The position numbers and the translations under genes are program-made. From contig LVBN01000130.1 of the NCBI GenBank assembly GCA_001603165.1, forward strand, positions 1 to 48,561: 48,561 nucleotides of DNA, in the 5' to 3' direction. Source of the stretch: Spirochaetales bacterium Spiro_12. Lineage in GTDB: Bacteria; Spirochaetota; Spirochaetia; Treponematales; Rectinemataceae. Positions 24,590 to 33,625 of this stretch are shown here, piece after piece (the stretch's first letter is position 1; each line of letters opens with the position of its first letter). The notes under the pieces are model-generated. The model made no database searches and had not been told where the DNA came from. It was given only the letters and a program-made list of their open reading frames with translations.

Positions 24590-25711
24590 TTACCTTTTTC
24601 TCGAGAATGCCAGTATCCTGTCGCACACTTCGTCCACCTCGTCGTCGCTGAGTTCGGGGAAAATCGGCAGGGCCAGAATGCGTCTCGAAACCGACTCGGC
24701 AACCGGAAAGTCTCCTTCCTTATATCCCAAACAGGAAAAACATGCCTGTAGATGAAGAGGTTTCGGATAGTAAATCGTACAACCGATACCCTTTTCTTTC
24801 AGATACGCCGAAAGCCCGTCCCTGTCGTCGATAAGTATGTTGTACACATAAAAAACCGGCTTATTGTCCGCGGCGACTTTCGGTATTCGTATTCCAGGCG
24901 CCCCTTCCAGCCTGGCGTTATAATGCGCCGCATGCCTCGCCCTCGCGGCGATGGCCGCTTCTATGGATCGAAGCTTAACCCGCAGAACCGCAGCCTGGAT
25001 CGTGTCGAGACGCGAGTTATAGCCGATATAATCGTGCTGATATTTGGCAAGGCTGCCATGCACCCTATAGCTTTTCAGCTTTCTGTGGAGTTCTTCGTCG
25101 TCGGTAACCGCCAATCCCGCGTCACCATAGGCTCCGATGGTTTTTGTCGGAAAAAAGGAAAATATTCCGATGTCGCCCATCGTGCCGGCCCGGCGCCAGC
25201 ATCCATCGACACGGTTCTCCATTCCCCAGGCTTCGGCCGCGTCTTCGAGCACGGAGAGCCCGTGCTTTTTCGCCATATCCAGCACCGCCTGCATTGGCGT
25301 CGTCTGCTGAAAAAGATGCACCGGGATTATGCCTTTCGTGCGTTCGGTTACCCTTTCAGCCGCCTTGGCGGTATCCATGGCAAGGGTTTCTTCATCCATA
25401 TCGATAAAGACAGGTTTGCCGCCAAGCCGGGCGACGCAGGACGCGGAGGCGAAAAAGGTGAACGTCGGGGTCAGCACCTCCGCTCCCGCGCTGAAGCCGA
25501 GAATATCGGCCGCGAGTACCAGCGCGTCGGAACCCGAGGCCAAGCCTACGGCATATTTGACGCCCAGCCAGGAGGCCGCTTCCTGTTCGAATTCCGCGAC
25601 TTCCTTGCCGAGAATGAAATCGCCCCGCTCCATCACGGCGCCCACGGCGCTGTCGAATTCGTTCTTCCGCGCCGCGTACTCGCGGACGGTCGTGAAAAAC
25701 GGCACTCCCAT
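24590..25711 (-). CDS. wbpE: UDP-3-keto-sugar aminotransferase (WbpE-like)
   Basis: The 373-residue DegT-family enzyme carries [12 protein letters not shown] (56-67), PTFTFFASA (82-90), EDAAEAWG (156-163) and [16 protein letters not shown] (184-199), with K190 as the PLP lysine, a good match to WbpE. It transfers an amino group from glutamate to the 3-keto position of UDP-GlcNAcA made by the WbpB-like enzyme directly upstream (1-base gap). In known systems WbpB and WbpE are tightly coupled, in line with this gene order. Confidence 0.87.
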   Translation of the reverse strand: MGVPFFTTVREYAARKNEFDSAVGAVMERGDFILGKEVAEFEQEAASWLGVKYAVGLASGSDALVLAADILGFSAGAEVLTPTFTFFASASCVARLGGKPVFIDMDEETLAMDTAKAAERVTERTKGIIPVHLFQQTTPMQAVLDMAKKHGLSVLEDAAEAWGMENRVDGCWRRAGTMGDIGIFSFFPTKTIGAYGDAGLAVTDDEELHRKLKSYRVHGSLAKYQHDYIGYNSRLDTIQAAVLRVKLRSIEAAIAARARHAAHYNARLEGAPGIRIPKVAADNKPVFYVYNILIDDRDGLSAYLKEKGIGCTIYYPKPLHLQACFSCLGYKEGDFPVAESVSRRILALPIFPELSDDEVDEVCDRILAFSRKR

Positions 25712-25712
25712 C

Positions 25713-26855
25713 TCAGCCTCCCAATCCGGGGAGACTATAGGATTCGGCCATTTCGGTCGTGGAATACTCGCAGGGCAGCTCCACCGGAAGCCCTGTTTTC
25801 TGCGCTTTATAAATCGCCAGGATGATTTCCAGGGCTTTCCGCCCCCGTTCGCCCGAAACGAGCAGCTCCGAGCCCGTCTCTATGGAGTCCAGGACATCGG
25901 CGAACAGGTCGCCATGGCCATAGCCGTAGACCGAGGGAGGGTTCTTAGCATGGGAATCGAGCACTTTGTCCTCGGTATCGCCGTATTCCTCCGCGTCCGC
26001 GAATCTCCAGGTTTCCAGCTTATTGGTCGCCAAGCCGCCGATGACCACTGTCCCCTTCGTTCCGAACAGCGACAATGTTTCGTTGAGGTTGGTCGGATAC
26101 ACGCAAGCCGTCCCTTCGACAATTCCCACGGCGCCCGAGGCGAACTCGATAATCGCCGCGCCGAAGTCTTCCGCCTCTATGGGCCGGGAGAAACGGCGCG
26201 TCGCCGCTTGTACCCTGACCGCATCCTCGCCCATCATCCATTGCAGAAGATCGATGCCGTGGGTGCACTGATTCATGAGCGTGCCGCCGTCCAAAGCCCA
26301 GGTGCCGCGCCAAGGAGCCTGCGAATAATAACCTTCGTTGCGGTTCCAGCGTACCTGGATCATGCCGTGGAGCAGTTTCCCGAAACGGCCGGCCTCCAGC
26401 GCCCTGCGGGCTTTCTGCACGGGCGCGTTGAACCTGTTTTGGAAGCAAAGCGCGAGCTTTCGTCCCCTCGCCTTCGCGACGGCGATCATGGCGTCGGCAT
26501 CCTTCGTGGATAAGGCTATGGGTTTTTCGCATATTACATGGGCGCCGGCGTTCAGGCAGTCGATCGCGATACGCGGGTGATAGCCCGACTCGGTCGCTAT
26601 CGTCGCCATGTCGGGTTTAAGCTCTTCGAGCATTTGCCGATAGTCGGCGTAGACCCTGGGCGGGGCGGCGCTCGATACGGAGGCTATCGCCCGAACGGCG
26701 ACCATCGCTTCGAGGTATTCTTTCGCTTTGGCCTGAGCCCGATGGAGCAGGGGATCGCAGAGGGCGACCAACTGCATTCTCGCCGCGTTGCGTGCGAAGG
26801 CTTCGATATGTTTATGGCTTATGCGGCCGCAGCCTATCAGTACAGTTCTTTGCAT
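25713..26855 (-). CDS. wbpB: UDP-GlcNAcA 3-dehydrogenase (WbpB-like, Gfo/Idh/MocA family)
   Basis: The 380-residue oxidoreductase has an N-terminal NAD-binding motif LIGCGRISHKH (6-16), ICEKPIA (108-114) with the conserved EKP, and GGTLMNQCTHGIDLLQWMMG near 190-209, containing the catalytic-type His. It should oxidise C3 of UDP-GlcNAcA ahead of the WbpE-like aminotransferase. It heads the wbpB-E-D-A run. The ATG at 26855 has GGAAGGG upstream. A generic Gfo/Idh/MocA role is possible, but the neighbours make WbpB/WlbA the best call. Confidence 0.83.
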   Translation of the reverse strand: MQRTVLIGCGRISHKHIEAFARNAARMQLVALCDPLLHRAQAKAKEYLEAMVAVRAIASVSSAAPPRVYADYRQMLEELKPDMATIATESGYHPRIAIDCLNAGAHVICEKPIALSTKDADAMIAVAKARGRKLALCFQNRFNAPVQKARRALEAGRFGKLLHGMIQVRWNRNEGYYSQAPWRGTWALDGGTLMNQCTHGIDLLQWMMGEDAVRVQAATRRFSRPIEAEDFGAAIIEFASGAVGIVEGTACVYPTNLNETLSLFGTKGTVVIGGLATNKLETWRFADAEEYGDTEDKVLDSHAKNPPSVYGYGHGDLFADVLDSIETGSELLVSGERGRKALEIILAIYKAQKTGLPVELPCEYSTTEMAESYSLPGLGG

Positions 26856-26872
26856 AGATCCCTTCCCGCTTT

Positions 26873-28048
26873 TCAGTCCGCTATCCGATCGTCTTTGAAC
26901 AAAAGCTTCCTTGCCTGGCTTCTCAGACGGCTAATCGGCTTTTGAAGCGGGCTAAGCCTAATCCAGTCTCCGGTTGTCTTCAAGACGGCCAGCGCGCCCC
27001 CGGCTACGCCGCGACCCTCATAGAACTTGAAAAGGTTCATTTCGTCGGTACACCACTTGCGTTTGTACTCCTCGTCCCCGATGGTGAAGTCCAGTGTTTC
27101 GAGCCCTTCGCTTCTGCATTGGTCGATAAACTCAAGCAGGAACACCAGACCGGGGGAATACTGCCGCAAAGGTCCCGCAGCGAAGGCCGGCATAAGGTAA
27201 TACATTGTCGAATCGTCTTTTATGCCCCAGTGCAGGGCGATCGCCTGGCCATTCAAGAACAATCCGCTGATATGGACGTCCAAATCGGCCGTTGTAGCCG
27301 CTTCGCGGTAAAATTCCCGAAACGAAGGATCCGCGAAATTATCCTTAGCGCCGATAACCTTATATCGCTCTCTTTTAAGCGCGATCATACGTTCGGTCAG
27401 TATTGTCCGGGATTTTTCGTCCACGGCGACCTTGAAGTCCAGTCTTCCAAGCTCGGAAAGACGCTTGGCCGCCCGGCGGAGATTGTACCGTTCCTTAGCG
27501 CCGAACCTCTCTTTTAAAAACCCTTCCGTGGATTCGGGCAGCCTAAGCGAATGGGATTTGTAATGGAGCCTGGCGAACCCCGCGCCGGCCAGCGGATTCT
27601 TCAGGAAATTGAAGCCTTCCGGATTGCGATTCAAATCGATCACCCCGCAATCCAGTTTTTCCGCCAGGCCGCGAATCTCCGAGAGCAGTGCTTCGGTTCC
27701 GAAAAGGTCCTTCGATCCTTCGTCTTCGCCCCGGACCGACCCAATCAGAGGGCCGTGGTAATCCGAAACCCCTTCGCCCATCCAGGCCAGCCTGCGAAAC
27801 GGCGGTTTTCCGCAAATCCCCAAGGGAAGGGCCGCACGCTGAAGCTTGGAACCCTCCCCCCTCCTCGCTTCCTTCTCCAGAAAAAGGATCGCCGGGCTCC
27901 AGCCATGGGCTAGTCCGATCGTCCTGTACCACGCATCGAGCCAGGCCCAGGTCTGAAAGGGATAGTGATCGGATGTTTTCTCCAGGCTCCGCCAGGCTTC
28001 TTTGGCCTCATCAAAATCCCGGAAAAGGCTGCTGCGGAGAGATCCCAT
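26873..28048 (-). CDS. CelD/FemAB-like GNAT acyltransferase
   Basis: The 391-residue protein resembles the CelD/BcsL-type GNAT proteins of exopolysaccharide clusters: PFQTWAWLDAWYR (30-42), GAKERYNLRRA (183-193), and a C-terminal half with ALHWGIKDDSTMYYLMPAF and TLDFTIGDEEYKRKWC. It likely transfers an acyl or aminoacyl group to a polysaccharide precursor. I prefer the ATG at 28048, five bases after the preceding stop; a TTG reading at 28069 would overlap that gene by 16 bases. It is one of three proteins in this window sharing the K-x-R-x4-R-(K/R)-A motif. Confidence 0.65.
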   Translation of the reverse strand: MGSLRSSLFRDFDEAKEAWRSLEKTSDHYPFQTWAWLDAWYRTIGLAHGWSPAILFLEKEARRGEGSKLQRAALPLGICGKPPFRRLAWMGEGVSDYHGPLIGSVRGEDEGSKDLFGTEALLSEIRGLAEKLDCGVIDLNRNPEGFNFLKNPLAGAGFARLHYKSHSLRLPESTEGFLKERFGAKERYNLRRAAKRLSELGRLDFKVAVDEKSRTILTERMIALKRERYKVIGAKDNFADPSFREFYREAATTADLDVHISGLFLNGQAIALHWGIKDDSTMYYLMPAFAAGPLRQYSPGLVFLLEFIDQCRSEGLETLDFTIGDEEYKRKWCTDEMNLFKFYEGRGVAGGALAVLKTTGDWIRLSPLQKPISRLRSQARKLLFKDDRIAD

Positions 28049-28053
28049 CCGAT

Positions 28054-29625
28054 TCAGCGCAGGTTCCAACGGTACCGCGCCCCTATGCTCAGGCTCAGCA
28101 GGTACTTGGTATTGCCGGCCACCGGCTCGAAGATCCAGATATCCGAATCGGCGGGGGCCACCGACGTAGAAGTTGCCACCGTGGGTTTTCGCAGCTCCAT
28201 GGCGTTAAAAGCCACACCACCCCGGAGCGCAAGGCTGAAGGACCAGTCGCCGAAACTTCGCGCCATGGACGCACCGAGCATAATCCTGGTTTCGAGCACC
28301 GGATCGTCCAGCCAATGGGTGCCATCCTGCGGATCGTTGGTCAGGTCGTGCCAGGGATTGGCGGGGCTGTTGGCGCCGGCCAGCCGGAATTCCGCTTCCG
28401 CCGCCGCGTCGAATCCCGCCAGTTTTCCCTGCCAGTCGGTCTGTACAGCCACATTGTTTTGGCCGTATTTATACCCGATGAGATTATCCTCTATAGCGAT
28501 GACGCCGGGCTGGAAACCGGCGGTTTTCCAATCCTTGTCGAACCGCGTCTCGGGGTAATAACTATAACCATAGGAGCAGGCCACCTGCTCGCTCCAGACT
28601 TTGGACGCCGAATCATACATTTCGCTCGGTTCGAAGGTGTACTTCGTGGCGCCCGCGACAAATAGCCCGAAAGCTCCCGATCTGGTATGCAATCGGCCTC
28701 CAAGATTAAAAGCCGCCTGCCAGGGGTTCCACGTCGAATCGGGAAGTATGAAATGGAGGTTGAAATCGTCGATAAGCACCTGGGCGAGAAGGCTGTATTC
28801 CCCGGGCCGCTCCAAGGTCCAGAAAAAGCCCAGGAGATTGTTTTCGTCTCTCCCGGTCGCCCAGGGTCTTCCGCCCGTGGCCTTGATATACTGTATAAAA
28901 TACTGGGGTAAGGGGTTCAGCAAATATTCGGGATCGAAGCTTTTCCCCGTGTAGACCGCGGCGTCCTGAATTCCGAAGCGCATATTCCCCAGCTTGAACA
29001 CGTACTTTTTTATATTCGCCCCGCGGTCGGGGAAGCCCGACAATCCTTCGCCCAGTTTGTCTATGCCCGATTGGGTTCCCGCGTAAGTCGCCAAGCCCCA
29101 GGCGTCGGTATCCTGGGTCGAGTCGTTATTCAGCTCTATCCAGCGGCTGCCGTAACTGAAAAACCCGTCGTCCCACTCGATTTCGATGATATTCGCGGGG
29201 ATGCCCGTGGAATTGACAAAAAGCGAATACGGGGAATCGACGATATCGTAATGCCTGAACCGACCCGCTCTCAGGCGCAGATTTCCGAAGCTCGAATAGA
29301 CCCCGCCCTCTTCCATGATGGCGGACAGGCCCAAAAAATCGCCTCCCGGGATATCCGCAAGCTCGGGGCCGTATTTATCGTTGGTATCGGCTTTAATACT
29401 TCCGCTGACGCCGAAGTATTTCGCGTCGAGGCCGAAGGAAAACAAAAGATTCGGACTCAATCCCCGTTTGGTAATCTCCTCGCCGTAAGCTCCGGCTTCG
29501 AAAACCCCGTTGGATTCAAGTTCGACCCACATGGTCGGCGTTTTCTGAGCCAAGAGGGTATAAAGGGGTACCAGCAGAAAGAATCCGAAGGCCGACAAGA
29601 AGCGGATAAAGACGCGCTTAGGCAT
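28054..29625 (-). CDS. Wzi-like outer-membrane beta-barrel protein
   Basis: The 523-residue protein has a signal peptide (basic start, hydrophobic core to about residue 26, cleavage after LLA) and then alternating aromatic/polar strands typical of a barrel. Stretches such as RFRHYDIVDSPYSLFVN, PQYFIQYIKATGG and LLAQVLIDDFNLHF recall Wzi-type capsule assembly proteins, which hold polysaccharide at the cell surface. It ends GARYRWNLR, without the common terminal Phe. It has good ribosome-site spacing (GGGAG) and lies 12 bases after the preceding barrel gene. Wzi assignment is by overall pattern, not certain. Confidence 0.6.
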   Translation of the reverse strand: MPKRVFIRFLSAFGFFLLVPLYTLLAQKTPTMWVELESNGVFEAGAYGEEITKRGLSPNLLFSFGLDAKYFGVSGSIKADTNDKYGPELADIPGGDFLGLSAIMEEGGVYSSFGNLRLRAGRFRHYDIVDSPYSLFVNSTGIPANIIEIEWDDGFFSYGSRWIELNNDSTQDTDAWGLATYAGTQSGIDKLGEGLSGFPDRGANIKKYVFKLGNMRFGIQDAAVYTGKSFDPEYLLNPLPQYFIQYIKATGGRPWATGRDENNLLGFFWTLERPGEYSLLAQVLIDDFNLHFILPDSTWNPWQAAFNLGGRLHTRSGAFGLFVAGATKYTFEPSEMYDSASKVWSEQVACSYGYSYYPETRFDKDWKTAGFQPGVIAIEDNLIGYKYGQNNVAVQTDWQGKLAGFDAAAEAEFRLAGANSPANPWHDLTNDPQDGTHWLDDPVLETRIMLGASMARSFGDWSFSLALRGGVAFNAMELRKPTVATSTSVAPADSDIWIFEPVAGNTKYLLSLSIGARYRWNLR

Positions 29626-29637
29626 TACGCAAGCTCC

Positions 29638-30969
29638 CTATAAGGTGATTCCGATCAAGGCGAAGATTTCCAGATCGCCGAAGGATGGAGGGACGCCGTC
29701 CCCAAGCCAAGAGGAGAGATCGAACCCCGCTCCCGCCCGGAACACGTCCCTGCGATCCCTGTCCAAGTTCATGGCCAGTTCCAATCCCGTATTCCCCTTG
29801 AGGGATTTCCTCTCGAACATAGCCCGGCCGGTATCCCTGAGCACAAGGAATTCGGCGTAGGGTTTGAAAAAGAATTCCACGCCCTCGATTTCCGACATGA
29901 AAAGCCTGCCCCTGGCGAAAAGCAGGGGAAGCTCCAGAGAGACCCAAAGCCCCATGTCTCCTTTCAAGGTCGAGGATGCCTGGGGCAGGCGGATAACCCA
30001 ACTCCAGTCCGCGGTTCTCGAGCTGTCGTACAGGAACCCCAGCGTGGATGCCAGGCCGATCTTGTCCCCGAAGCGATGCGCGCCGGCGGCGGATATCCTG
30101 GCCGCGAATTCCAAATCGCCGGAATCCGGCGTCCAAAGCGTCGAGCCAAAGGCGGCGAAGGCCAAGCCATCGGCAAGTCCCCCCCGATACTTTCTTCCCT
30201 CGTAATTCGCCGTCCACCGGAGGCTGAGCGCGATCGGATATCCAGTTCCCGCCCCCATGCGGAAACCGGAAGCCGCGCCGGCCCGGAACCAGCCCGAATA
30301 TCCGCCGCGGCCTTCCACGGCGATGGCGATAGTGGCGGCTTCCGCTAAAATCTCGACGCTCGCTCCATCCGAAAAGTCCCCCGCCCTTACTTTGGCGGAT
30401 ACGGCCCATGGAAAAGGATGGGAGCCGGCGATGCCTCCCGAAAGCGCCGCGAACCCGGAAAGCGTTTTGGAACCGTTGCCTTGGTCGTCGTTGTCGATCA
30501 CAAGCTCGGCGCCGGCGCCGGCGGCAAGAAAAGGCAGGCTGGAGCCGGAATCGGGGAAAGCGGCTCCGATCGCCGCGTAGGCTCCCCCGAACAGCATACC
30601 CGCGTATCCTCCATAGACCAGGGGAGCCCTGGAGAATACCCTCGACCCAATGCCGTCCCGGGCCTGGAATTCACGCTCAGGTCCCGCCGCGATCGGCTCG
30701 TATCCCCATTCCGCCGCGGCATAGCGCATGTCCGCCAAGGCCGGCGTTTGGCTTCGCCAAGCCAAACGCAGACCCTGGGTATACGCGATAGGGAGGCTGT
30801 TGATGGGATCCCAGGGACGCGGTTCGGGATACGTAATGGCAAGGCTGTCATCATCGGCACCGATGGGCGACAAAATCATCAGCAGCAAAACGCCAATAAG
30901 GGGCGCGGAGCGTTTTCCCCGCGACAGGGGTGTGTGCCTATTCAAAAATGAAGCCCTAAGCCCAGCCAT
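29638..30969 (-). CDS. Predicted outer-membrane beta-barrel protein of unknown family
   Basis: I do not recognise this 443-residue protein. It has a signal sequence (basic to about residue 20, hydrophobic core about 22-37, cleavage near GAD), then glycine- and alanine-rich amphipathic strands and a C-terminus ending LEIFALIGITL, in keeping with an outer-membrane barrel. It starts inside the end of the Omp85-like gene (28-base overlap; GGAAGGA precedes the ATG). A TTG at 30945 forming a TTGA overlap is an alternative start. Its place between an Omp85-like and a Wzi-like gene suggests a share in polysaccharide export or anchoring. Confidence 0.55.
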   Translation of the reverse strand: MAGLRASFLNRHTPLSRGKRSAPLIGVLLLMILSPIGADDDSLAITYPEPRPWDPINSLPIAYTQGLRLAWRSQTPALADMRYAAAEWGYEPIAAGPEREFQARDGIGSRVFSRAPLVYGGYAGMLFGGAYAAIGAAFPDSGSSLPFLAAGAGAELVIDNDDQGNGSKTLSGFAALSGGIAGSHPFPWAVSAKVRAGDFSDGASVEILAEAATIAIAVEGRGGYSGWFRAGAASGFRMGAGTGYPIALSLRWTANYEGRKYRGGLADGLAFAAFGSTLWTPDSGDLEFAARISAAGAHRFGDKIGLASTLGFLYDSSRTADWSWVIRLPQASSTLKGDMGLWVSLELPLLFARGRLFMSEIEGVEFFFKPYAEFLVLRDTGRAMFERKSLKGNTGLELAMNLDRDRRDVFRAGAGFDLSSWLGDGVPPSFGDLEIFALIGITL

Positions 30970-32540
30970 ATTTCTATTCCTTCCAGGGAGGGATCTTCGC
31001 CGTTGAGAATTTTCATGATATTGTACCCCGCCGACAGCCTATAGATAAAAGCCCGCGCATATTCGGGGAAAACCGCTATTTCCAGTCCGGCACTGAGGAC
31101 CATGTCTTTTTTATCCAAAAACGGCGCGGTCGGGGAGCTTCGCACATAGCCCATATCGACGAAAGGAATAAGAAAAACCTCCGCGTCAAAGCGTTCGGAA
31201 CCGAAGAAATAACCCTGGGCGAAATTGATCGGCAATTGAATATTGGCGATGATTCCAAGGTCGCCGTAGCGAACTTCCTTTTCTCCCCGGATGTACTCCT
31301 CCCAATCGTAGGAAGTGATTTCGTCTATATAGGTCCCCGAGACGAACCAGTTGCCGAGCAGGCGCAGGTCGAAGCCTATGACCGGATTGAAGACCGTGAA
31401 CAGCGTCGCGTTCAGGTTTACGCCGAAGTCGTACTTATCGATGGGGGCTGTCTCAAGAAAATGGTCGGCATAGGATGCCCCGATACTGAACGAGGCTCCC
31501 TTCCTGAAATTGCGAATCCCGTCGATCCTGCCAAAACCGAAGCTGCCGCTGAACGACCACCCCAGGTCGGTGAAGGCTCGGGGTTTTAATCCGTAAATAT
31601 CGAACAATCCCAGGCTGGGACTGAATCTCACCCTGCCCAACCAAGGCAAGTCGACAATCGGTATCGAAGAAGATATGACTATTCCGTTTTCGATATACGG
31701 ATAATGGCTTGAAACGTATTCGTCGTAAAAATCCGCATAGGTTACCACCGACCAATCGAGCCCCGCCTTGAAGGTGAATCCCGCGCTGATCCCTCCTCTT
31801 ACGGTGTGGCGTAGATAATCCCTCTCGTAGAGATGGGAGATCAGCGGCGCGGCGTACCATTGCAGACCCAGGGCCGAAAAGGGATAGGAGGCCGACAGGG
31901 ACAGCGATCCGTTCGGCGAGATACCGCCGCTCTGTGTATAAAGAAACTCCTCCGCCACATCCAGGCTCCAGCGCCCTCCCAAAATATAGTACGGAAGATT
32001 GAAATAGGTGGCCATTTCCACCTGATTGCTCTCCACGTAATAGTCCAGGGTCAGGCTCAAGGGTTCCAGGGTGCCCAGGAAATTGAAATCCTTATACCGG
32101 AACACCAGGGAAAAGCCGTCCGTGGAGTTGTATTTCGCCAGAGGCACCATGAGAGACGTGAGGGAAGTATAGGTAATGACTTTAATAATTACTTTTTGAG
32201 GTCTTTCCCCCTCGAGGATATCCATGGTTATTGTGGATTTTTCCTGGAATACCCTGTTGGAAATCAGGAGCTGGGTCAACGAGTCGATATAATCCCGCAG
32301 CGAATCGAGGGAATGGAAGATTCTTCCCTTTTCTATGGCGAGAAATTCCTCGAGAAAAGGCCTGAGTATCAAACCGTTGATCTGATACTCCACATCGGCT
32401 ATCACGAACGCCGGCTGTGGTTTTTCCGGCAACCGATGTTCTTTTTTCTCCCCCGGCTCCTGCGCGCCGAGGCTGGCCGAAAAAAAGAGAGGGAAAAAAA
32501 GAAGTATGAATAATGGGGTGCTTCGCTCGCGTCTCAACAA
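30942..32540 (-). CDS. Omp85-like outer-membrane protein with a single POTRA-like domain
   Basis: The 532-residue protein has a signal peptide (to about residue 26), one POTRA-like domain (about 44-125, with NRVFQEKSTI and a following V-x-V strand), then YNSTDGFSLVFRYKDFNFLGTL (about 138-159) leading into a barrel that ends GLGLHF, with the terminal Phe typical of BAM substrates. This resembles short BamA/TamA/TpsB-type proteins. Omp85 members insert or move proteins across the outer membrane; here, amid glycosyltransferase genes, a role in polysaccharide export or in assembling the neighbouring barrels is inferred. It starts at TTG (32540 or 32537, TTGA overlap) with AAGGA upstream. Confidence 0.65.
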   Translation of the reverse strand: MLRRERSTPLFILLFFPLFFSASLGAQEPGEKKEHRLPEKPQPAFVIADVEYQINGLILRPFLEEFLAIEKGRIFHSLDSLRDYIDSLTQLLISNRVFQEKSTITMDILEGERPQKVIIKVITYTSLTSLMVPLAKYNSTDGFSLVFRYKDFNFLGTLEPLSLTLDYYVESNQVEMATYFNLPYYILGGRWSLDVAEEFLYTQSGGISPNGSLSLSASYPFSALGLQWYAAPLISHLYERDYLRHTVRGGISAGFTFKAGLDWSVVTYADFYDEYVSSHYPYIENGIVISSSIPIVDLPWLGRVRFSPSLGLFDIYGLKPRAFTDLGWSFSGSFGFGRIDGIRNFRKGASFSIGASYADHFLETAPIDKYDFGVNLNATLFTVFNPVIGFDLRLLGNWFVSGTYIDEITSYDWEEYIRGEKEVRYGDLGIIANIQLPINFAQGYFFGSERFDAEVFLIPFVDMGYVRSSPTAPFLDKKDMVLSAGLEIAVFPEYARAFIYRLSAGYNIMKILNGEDPSLEGIEIWLGLGLHF

Positions 32541-33625
32541 AATACGTCCTTGCCGGTTAATAGTCTCTCATATAGTTTATTGTATTCATTAACCATGATA
32601 TCTGAAGCATAGCGCGTTTTCCAGATATTTCTGCCGGCGGTTCCCATTTTTCGTCTTCGGGCGGAACTCTCAATAAGCAGATTCAGCGCCGAACTCATGC
32701 GATCGATATCATTGGGAAGCACAAAGCCCGCGGCCGACCCGCCATCGGGCTCCGGCGACAGAACCTCCGGAATCCCGCCGGCACAGGACGCCACGACCGG
32801 CAGCCCCGCGGCCATCGCTTCGAGCAATGACAACGGCATGCCTTCGTTATCCGAGCATAACAGGAAAACATCAGCCCTGGAAAGCAGCGAGGAGGCCTGG
32901 GGAATGGAGCCAAGCGCATGAAATGCCGGAGGATCGGTCGGCATCGGCTCGCCACCTATCCAGGCGAAATGGGCCTTTCCCTCAAATCGCGACGCAAGCG
33001 CCCGACAGAGATCAATGCGTTTCGGACGGGCGTCCCTGGCTGCCATGATGACGATCGGAAGCCCTTCCGACCTCAGGCGATCAATTGCGGCCGCCTGCGC
33101 CGACATGCTGTCGACAGGTTGGGAAACGCCATTGGGAATTAACTCCACGGTATACCCATCCCGCTTCATGGCGTCGGCGTCTAAACGGGAGACCGCCACC
33201 ACCGCTCCGCAGCGCTTGGCTAAAAGCTTGTCCAGGAACAGCATTCTACGGTTCAAAACCCTGATCTGATCGTATCCGTGCATAGTGTACACGATATGGC
33301 GGCGATCCACGCCGGCGGCGAGCCTTCCCAGCGCTCCCGCCTTCGAGGTGTGCAGATGGACGATATCCGGTTTCCATCGCCTGAATAAAGCTCCCAGCGC
33401 GACGAGAGCCATAAGGTCTTCTTTCGGCCTTATGGCCCTGACCAGCAGGGGAAGCGAGATGGACTCCACCCGCCGGTCCATTCCGGCGAAGGCTTCCCAA
33501 AAGCCCTCCAGCCCGGCGGCGATTCCTACGGAATGGCCTTGCGCCGATTGGGCTTCGGCCAGGGTCCTTACTACGCCCTGGGCTCCGCCGAATTCGGATC
33601 TGGTTACCACATGAAGAATTCTCAT
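32534..33625 (-). CDS. GT4 glycosyltransferase
   Basis: The 363-residue GT-B enzyme begins MRILHVVTRSEFGGAQ, has a DIVHLHTSKAG segment near 87-97, ELIPNGVSQ near 160-168 and the donor-binding CSDNEGMPLSLLEAMAAGLPV region near 263-283 with the two spaced glutamates of GT4. It should add a sugar to a lipid-linked precursor at the inner membrane. It overlaps the upstream GT gene as ATGA and the downstream Omp85-like gene by 7 bases. Confidence 0.85.
   Translation of the reverse strand: MRILHVVTRSEFGGAQGVVRTLAEAQSAQGHSVGIAAGLEGFWEAFAGMDRRVESISLPLLVRAIRPKEDLMALVALGALFRRWKPDIVHLHTSKAGALGRLAAGVDRRHIVYTMHGYDQIRVLNRRMLFLDKLLAKRCGAVVAVSRLDADAMKRDGYTVELIPNGVSQPVDSMSAQAAAIDRLRSEGLPIVIMAARDARPKRIDLCRALASRFEGKAHFAWIGGEPMPTDPPAFHALGSIPQASSLLSRADVFLLCSDNEGMPLSLLEAMAAGLPVVASCAGGIPEVLSPEPDGGSAAGFVLPNDIDRMSSALNLLIESSARRRKMGTAGRNIWKTRYASDIMVNEYNKLYERLLTGKDVFC

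Noticed and set aside
24752-25825. 357-codon open frame on the plus strand
   Set aside because: It is antisense to the WbpE-like aminotransferase, with arginine/histidine-rich low-complexity composition and no family motif.
25329-26513. 394-codon open frame on the plus strand
   Set aside because: It lies antisense to both the WbpE-like and WbpB-like genes, is rich in Ser/Ala/Pro, has no recognisable motif, and crosses the boundary of two well-supported genes.
27688-28665. 325-codon open frame on the plus strand
   Set aside because: It overlaps the CelD/FemAB-like and Wzi-like genes in antisense and has Pro/Arg-rich sequence typical of a shadow frame.
29618-30409. 263-codon alternative frame on the minus strand within the unknown barrel gene
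   Set aside because: It lacks a signal peptide, is Arg/Gly-rich and overlaps a frame with a signal peptide and barrel-like strands.
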